Part shown: in pieces, positions 5,843 to 9,317 of the stretch
How the letters are laid out: the number at the start of each line of letters is the position of its first letter
Numbering within the stretch: the first letter of the stretch is position 1
Assembly (NCBI GenBank): GCA_947632575.1
Contig: CANRPV010000051.1
Location: forward strand, 1-9,317
Length of the DNA: 9,317 nt
Source: an uncultured Eggerthellaceae bacterium
GTDB lineage: Bacteria; Actinomycetota; Coriobacteriia; Coriobacteriales; Eggerthellaceae
Direction: 5' to 3'
Made by a program: the position numbers and the translations under genes
Notes under the pieces: generated by a model
Database searches by the model: none
Told to the model about the DNA's origin: nothing
The model's input: the letters and a program-made list of their open reading frames with translations, nothing else

Positions 5843-8242
5843 TCAGCTCACCTTTAGTCGCGCGCACATGTACTCGTTGGCGGCTTTTTCCACCTCGTCG
5901 TTGAGAGGGCTCAAGGGTAAGTAACTCGTGACACTATCATCAGGCGATAGCCCCAGACGACGAGCTCTGCGTTTGAGAGCTTCGGTGAGTAGATAGTCGG
6001 CTACCTGCGGATTTTTCGCAAGCAGTGGCCCGTGGGAATAGGTGCCGATCACCTTGCGATAAAGCACCCCATCGCTTCGATCTTTGTCATTGTTACCATG
6101 ACCCGCGGCGGAGATCACGCGCCCGAAACTTTCCAGCCCATCCCCAAGATAGGTTCGCCCAGCATGGTTCTCATAGCCCACCACCGGCCAAGTAGCGAGC
6201 GGCGAGCTCAGCACCATGTCATCGATGAGTCGATCGGCGGACGTTCCCGGACGGCGAGTTTCGATATCGACAAGATTAAGACCTTCCACCAGGTCATCAC
6301 CCATAAGCCAGTGAGCGCCGAGAATCTGATAGCCACCGCAGATGGCCAGCAAGACTCCGTCGGCCTCCACGTATTTTTTCAAGAGGTCTTTCGCGGCGAA
6401 TAGCTGCTCGCTGGCAAGCTTTTGCTCACGATCGGGGCCGCCGCCCATGAACACCAAGTCCACGTCGTTCAGGTCAAGAGCATCACCATAGCGAACCGTA
6501 CGAAGCCCCACGGGAATGCCGCGCCAACGTAGTCGCTGGCACAAGATGCGTACGTTGCCCCCGTCGCCATAGAGATTCAGCAGGTCGGGAAGTATGTGGC
6601 AGATCACCAAGGGCTCGCCGCTTGCTATTGTTTTATCTGATGTCGTTGATTGATCTTGCGTTGCGGCCTGACTTGATATCGTAGTTTGGTGTTGTGCTGT
6701 ATTTTGACCTGGCACTGCGATTTGAACTGGTGTTGTAGATTGATCTGATTGGCAATGTGGTCTTATGACCGCTGATCCGGGTTCGCCCTTCTCATCATCG
6801 GCAGCTCCAAGATCGGCGGCCACAGAATTGGCAGCATCAGTATCGGCAGCCCCAAGATTGGCGGCATCCGTGTCGGCAGCCCCAAGATTGGCGGCCCCAA
6901 GAGCGGCGGCAGCCAGACGATCCAGATCTCGATGAACCTCCGGAAGAGCCGTGTAGTTGGCTATCGCATAAACCCACTCGCTCGTAGGGTCTGCCCCGAG
7001 AGCCGCCAGATCGTCATAGACTTCCTCGATGCTCTCGATGAGCTTCGCGTCGATCCCCGCGTACTTGAGACGCACCTGCAGGTCGTTTTTTCTTATCCCG
7101 CCGGCGTAGACGCGGGTATCTGCGTGTCCTGCCAACTCCTCGAAGTCGATATCCCAGATCCAGGAGATATCGCGTCCGTCGACGATCTTGTCGTTGATGA
7201 AGAAGGCCACCGCTTTCGGCCCTTTGTTGTTCTCCACGATCTTGAGATTTTGGTTGAAGCCCGTCGGATTCTTCGCCAGATTCAGCAGCGTCGGAAACCC
7301 CTGAATGGTGTAGTTCTGCAGACGCCCGTTTTGCGGGTCGAAGTCGTCTATGGCCTGCTGCACTATCTCTACGGGAATCTCAAGCATGGTACTTAAGGTA
7401 TAGACGGCAAGGAGGTTGTACACCAGATAGGGCGTGCCCTGGGTAAGCGTGAGATGGGCCTCATCGGGCGGAAAGCTCACCTTGAACTCGGTCTTATCCG
7501 CGCCGAGCCGTACGTGACTAGCCACCACATCAAGTTCAGGGCGTGTAAACCCACAACTGGGGCAGAAATAATCACCCAACTGGCCATACTGCCGATAGTG
7601 ATAGTCGATCATCGCCTCACAGCGCTGGCACATCTGGGCGTCGGAAACCGTGTTTTGGGCGAGTCCCATTGAACCATCCACCCCGAAGGCGACGCTGCGG
7701 TTGGAAACACGCTCAGCAATGATCGCGCACTGGGGATCATCCGCATTGTAGATGAGCACGGTATCAGGCGAAGACTCTAGCGCCTGGCAGATACTGTCTT
7801 GAATGCGGCTAATTTCTCCGCAACGATCCAACTGGTCACGGAAAAGATTGAGCAACACCACGTAGGTCGCCTGAAGCTGGGGAAGCACCTTGGCGAGCCA
7901 AAGCTCGTCGCTTTCGTAGACCCCCCACTGAGCCTGTTTGGTTTGCAGAAGCGCCGAGGCCACACCGGAGTCTAAATTTGCCCCGCTTCGGTTGCAGGAA
8001 ACCGTATAGCCAGCCCGCTCCAGCGTATCGGCGATGAGATTGTTAACCGAGGTCTTGCCATTGGTACCCACGACGATGACGGAACCTTCGCTGAGGCGTC
8101 CTCGCAGATCGGCGATCAGCCGAGGGTCCACATACAGGGCCATCTTTCCGGGGAAATTACCCGCTTTGCGATGGAGCAGACTTTGAAGCCCCCAGGTGAG
8201 GGCTCCGCTTACCGCTTTTGCCGCCCCAAGACGAATACCCAT
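5843..8242 (-). CDS. murT-gatD: MurT-GatD fusion: lipid II isoglutaminyl synthase in one polypeptide
   Basis: MurT and GatD together amidate the D-glutamate alpha-carboxyl of lipid II to D-isoglutamine, using ATP and glutamine. They are normally two proteins; here both lie in one uninterrupted 799-residue frame (numbering from the ATG at 8242). MurT half, 1-442: P-loop VVGTNGKTS (57-65); ESDE (110-113); a four-cysteine zinc insert typical of MurT (C205, C208, C227, C230); then the DUF1727 domain with GGIRKNDLQVRLKYAG, where D387 probably matches the Asp that MurT donates to the GatD triad. Linker, about 443-542: Ala/Asp repeats, then Gln/Thr/Ser-rich sequence. GatD half, 543-799: PLVICHILPDLLNLYGDGGN, VFMGGGPDREQ, nucleophile C635 in LLAICGGYQ, and H737 in GTYSHGPLL. 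All catalytic residues are present. An ATG at 8266 would add 8 residues, but 8242 has a GGAAAGGA Shine-Dalgarno 8 nt upstream and 8266 has none. Confidence 0.93.
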   Translation of the reverse strand: MGIRLGAAKAVSGALTWGLQSLLHRKAGNFPGKMALYVDPRLIADLRGRLSEGSVIVVGTNGKTSVNNLIADTLERAGYTVSCNRSGANLDSGVASALLQTKQAQWGVYESDELWLAKVLPQLQATYVVLLNLFRDQLDRCGEISRIQDSICQALESSPDTVLIYNADDPQCAIIAERVSNRSVAFGVDGSMGLAQNTVSDAQMCQRCEAMIDYHYRQYGQLGDYFCPSCGFTRPELDVVASHVRLGADKTEFKVSFPPDEAHLTLTQGTPYLVYNLLAVYTLSTMLEIPVEIVQQAIDDFDPQNGRLQNYTIQGFPTLLNLAKNPTGFNQNLKIVENNKGPKAVAFFINDKIVDGRDISWIWDIDFEELAGHADTRVYAGGIRKNDLQVRLKYAGIDAKLIESIEEVYDDLAALGADPTSEWVYAIANYTALPEVHRDLDRLAAAALGAANLGAADTDAANLGAADTDAANSVAADLGAADDEKGEPGSAVIRPHCQSDQSTTPVQIAVPGQNTAQHQTTISSQAATQDQSTTSDKTIASGEPLVICHILPDLLNLYGDGGNVRILCQRLRWRGIPVGLRTVRYGDALDLNDVDLVFMGGGPDREQKLASEQLFAAKDLLKKYVEADGVLLAICGGYQILGAHWLMGDDLVEGLNLVDIETRRPGTSADRLIDDMVLSSPLATWPVVGYENHAGRTYLGDGLESFGRVISAAGHGNNDKDRSDGVLYRKVIGTYSHGPLLAKNPQVADYLLTEALKRRARRLGLSPDDSVTSYLPLSPLNDEVEKAANEYMCARLKVS
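6827..6901. repeat. In-frame 30-bp minisatellite in the MurT-GatD linker
   Basis: Two and a half copies of a 30-bp unit begin at 6827, 6857 and 6887 (plus-strand phase ATTGGCRGC). Copies differ at a few bases. On the coding strand they specify LGAADTDAAN twice, plus degenerate flanking copies (LGAAN, SVAADLGAAD). Thirty bases is ten codons, so gain or loss of a unit would keep both enzyme halves in frame. It lies wholly in the interdomain linker. Confidence 0.85.
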
Positions 8243-8277
8243 GGCGCCAATCCTTTCCGGGGTCATTTCGAGGTTTA

Positions 8278-8283
8278 AGTATA
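8278..8283 (-). promoter_or_regulatory. Possible -10 box for murT-gatD
   Basis: The minus strand reads TATACT here, 35-40 nt upstream of the ATG at 8242 and only 11-16 nt upstream of the ATG at 8266. If this is the real -10, transcription would begin close to 8271 and leave almost no leader before 8266, which supports the downstream start. No recognisable -35 box lies at 16-18 nt, so this is tentative. Confidence 0.25.
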
Positions 8284-8335
8284 CCTTCCCCGCAAAAGAA
8301 CTGCATCTGAGCGATCCATCAACTCACATGCTCCA

Positions 8336-8365
8336 TTGCCCGAAGAAGAACCTTTGGTTTATACT
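8336..8365 (+). promoter_or_regulatory. Promoter of tRNA-Thr
   Basis: TTGCCC (8336-8341) and TATACT (8360-8365) are separated by 18 nt and resemble sigma70-type -35 and -10 boxes. Transcription would start near 8372, about 27 nt before the mature tRNA, which is a normal distance for a processed tRNA precursor. Confidence 0.55.
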
Positions 8366-8398
8366 TTTTGGACACTTCGGCCACGGTCGAAGTCTTTA

Positions 8399-8474
8399 GC
8401 CAACGTGGCTCAGTTGGTAGAGCAGCGCACTCGTAATGCGCAGGCCGCCGGTTCGAGTCCGGCCGTTGGCTCCA
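8399..8474 (+). tRNA. tRNA-Thr, anticodon CGT
   Basis: The 76 nt fold into a complete cloverleaf with the CCA end encoded. The acceptor is GCCAACG / CGTTGGC with a T discriminator. The D arm is GCTC / GAGC around AGTTGGTA. The anticodon arm is GCGCA-CTCGTAA-TGCGC with anticodon CGT, reading ACG (threonine). The variable loop is five nt (AGGCC), and the T arm is GCCGG-TTCGAGT-CCGGC. The anticodon arm closely resembles the E. coli tRNA-Thr(CGU) as I recall it. It stands alone, with its own promoter before and a hairpin terminator after. Confidence 0.97.
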
Positions 8475-8485
8475 TTTACATCCTG

Positions 8486-8512
8486 GAAAGCCCGCTTCCA
8501 AGCGGGCTTTCT
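8486..8512 (+). terminator. Rho-independent terminator of tRNA-Thr
   Basis: GAAAGCCCGC (8486-8495) pairs perfectly with GCGGGCTTTC (8502-8511) around the loop TTCCAA. The T-rich part of the descending arm and the following TC give a short U-tract. It lies 11 nt after the encoded CCA and ends the tRNA transcript before the stress-protein gene. Confidence 0.75.
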
Positions 8513-8594
8513 CGCAGGTGGCGAAGGGGTTTTGATCCCAAAACGCTCGACTGGCCACGACCTTTTTGCCCCGAGGCTTCAGTGAGGTGTTGGC

Positions 8595-9065
8595 ATGTAT
8601 CGAAAAATTCTCGTGCCCTACGATAAATCCGAACCCTCTCAACGAGCTTTACAAGAGGCGCGTAAGTTCCTCGATATGAATCCCGACGCGGAAATTACCG
8701 TCCTAAGCGTCATCGAGTGGCACGACTACAACGCCGAAACCTTCAAGATCGCCTCGCGATTTGCCGGCGTTATCGGTGATGACCTCGATATGAACATCAT
8801 CAGCAAAGTAAGCGAGGAAGCGGCTTTGGAGGCCAGCGCCGCCGTAGCCCGCGATATGGAAGCCATCATAGGCGACGATGACCGCATTTCCGTGGCGATC
8901 ATCAACGGGTCCGCCCATGACACCATCACCGCCTACGCCGAGCGCGGCGACTTTGACTGCATCATCATGGGCCATAGGGGTCTTGGCGCCGTGAGAGGGA
9001 TGCTCGGCAGCGTTTGTTATTCGGTGCTCCACAAAGCCAACATGCCGGTGCTGATCGTTAAGTAA
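8595..9065 (+). CDS. Universal stress protein, UspA family
   Basis: This is a 156-residue single-domain Usp. It begins MYRKILVPYDKSEPSQRAL, with D10 at the conserved nucleotide-binding position. It ends with DFDCIIMGHRGLGAVRGMLG followed by SVCYSVLHKANMPVLIVK. The ATP-binding pattern is G126-x2-G129-x8-G138-S139, one residue shorter than the textbook G-2x-G-9x-G-S/T but otherwise intact, so nucleotide binding is likely. Usp proteins are soluble and accumulate under stress or growth arrest; the particular role cannot be inferred. The ATG at 8595 has a GAGG Shine-Dalgarno 7 nt upstream. In its leader, a GTTTTG/CAAAAC inverted repeat at 8529-8544 could be a regulatory site or chance. The gene appears monocistronic, with a terminator-like hairpin before fhaA. 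Confidence 0.93.
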   Translation: MYRKILVPYDKSEPSQRALQEARKFLDMNPDAEITVLSVIEWHDYNAETFKIASRFAGVIGDDLDMNIISKVSEEAALEASAAVARDMEAIIGDDDRISVAIINGSAHDTITAYAERGDFDCIIMGHRGLGAVRGMLGSVCYSVLHKANMPVLIVK

Positions 9066-9081
9066 CGCGTTATTTAACTCC

Positions 9082-9120
9082 CAGGTTTTTTGCCTATCCG
9101 ATGAGCGCAAACCTGTTCTT
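9082..9120 (+). terminator. Probable terminator of the universal stress protein gene
   Basis: CAGG and TTTGC on the left arm pair with GCAAA and CCTG on the right arm (9107-9115), with three bulged T residues on the left. TTCTTT follows. It begins 17 nt after the stop codon. The bulge and long loop make it weaker than the tRNA terminator. Confidence 0.4.
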
Positions 9121-9177
9121 TATGGCAAGATAAAATGTTGAACGAAACCGGGTTGCTCAGGGATGGAGGACGGACCG

Positions 9178-9317
9178 ATGGGTTTCCTTTCCAAAGTTGA
9201 AGGTCGCATGGAAGACGTGGTGGAAGGCGCCGCCGCCTCCATGTCCGATGCTCCTCTCTCCCCTGTTCAGATTGCCAAAAAGGCCGAAAAGCAAATGCGA
9301 CGCAACCGCATGGTGGG
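9178..9317 (+). CDS. fhaA: FhaA-like protein (DUF3662/FHA domain), N-terminal fragment, cut by window edge
   Basis: Only 46 residues are visible: MGFLSKVEGRMEDVVEG, a short Ala/Ser stretch, then SPVQIAKKAEKQMRRN and RMV. This is the start of the DUF3662 (FhaA N-terminal) domain of actinobacterial FHA proteins, which read 'MG-x-F/L...E...VEG...PV-x-IA-x-x-x-x-x-x-M'. Full-length members end in a forkhead-associated domain that binds phosphothreonine, and they usually start a cluster of fhaB, a PP2C phosphatase, rodA, a penicillin-binding protein and pknB controlling cell-wall growth; that part lies outside the window. The ATG at 9178 has a strong GGAGGA Shine-Dalgarno (9165-9170). TAAAAT at 9131-9136 resembles a -10 box but has no clear -35. 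Confidence 0.85.
   Translation, partial: MGFLSKVEGRMEDVVEGAAASMSDAPLSPVQIAKKAEKQMRRNRMV

Noticed and set aside
8242..8266. Upstream ATG at 8266 as the MurT-GatD start
   Set aside because: It lacks a Shine-Dalgarno, while the ATG at 8242 has GGAAAGGA at 8 nt and gives an N-terminus (MGIRLGAAK...) more like known MurT proteins. It remains possible.
8319..8642. 107-residue minus-strand frame and 96-residue plus-strand frame across the tRNA region
   Set aside because: Both run through the tRNA-Thr gene and its terminator. The antisense 'RPDSNRRPAHYECAALPTEP' and sense 'VAQLVEQRTRN...SSPAVG' strings are well-known spurious translations of tRNA genes.

Overview
The window looks like chromosomal core DNA from an actinobacterium, most likely of the Coriobacteriia (Eggerthella/Slackia/Cryptobacterium-like). 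The main evidence is the start of an FhaA-type protein (DUF3662 N-terminus, an actinobacterial family) at the right edge. A MurT/GatD lipid II amidation system, a LytR_C-type LCP protein and an MscL with a C-terminal zinc ribbon fit this. The taxonomic call is inference from protein style, not from a marker gene. No phage, transposon, CRISPR array or rRNA is visible.

Layout, left to right. (1) Positions 1-703, minus strand: the N-terminal part of an acyl-CoA-synthetase-like (ANL superfamily) enzyme with a Gly/Ser/His/Tyr-rich insert, cut by the window edge. (2) 1002-1487, plus strand: mscL, ending at a hairpin that it shares with the convergent minus-strand genes. (3) 1607-8242, minus strand: six genes in one orientation. 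In transcription order they are a fused murT-gatD, an LCP-family gene, rlmH, an exodeoxyribonuclease III gene, folE and a small ACT-domain gene. A 288-nt gap precedes the LCP gene and a 135-nt gap carrying a phased octanucleotide repeat precedes rlmH. The last four genes are tightly spaced (40, 57 and 14 nt) and probably form one operon. (4) 8399-8474, plus strand: tRNA-Thr(CGT) with its own promoter and terminator. (5) 8595-9065, plus strand: a universal stress protein. (6) 9178 to the right edge, plus strand: the start of fhaA.

Several genes act on the cell envelope. MurT-GatD amidates the lipid II peptide stem, LCP enzymes ligate glycopolymers to peptidoglycan, MscL relieves osmotic pressure, and FhaA-type proteins usually begin the actinobacterial cluster of FHA proteins, phosphatase, RodA/PBP and Ser/Thr kinase. 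The rest is housekeeping: ribosome modification (RlmH), DNA repair (ExoIII), tetrahydrofolate or pterin synthesis (FolE) and a threonine tRNA.

The most unusual items are the single-polypeptide MurT-GatD, whose two enzymes are joined by a roughly 100-residue repetitive linker partly encoded by an in-frame 30-bp minisatellite; the 8-bp-phased GCAT repeat just upstream of rlmH, which starts with GTG and lacks a clear Shine-Dalgarno; and the low-complexity insert in the ANL enzyme. I found no convincing wholly new multi-gene system.
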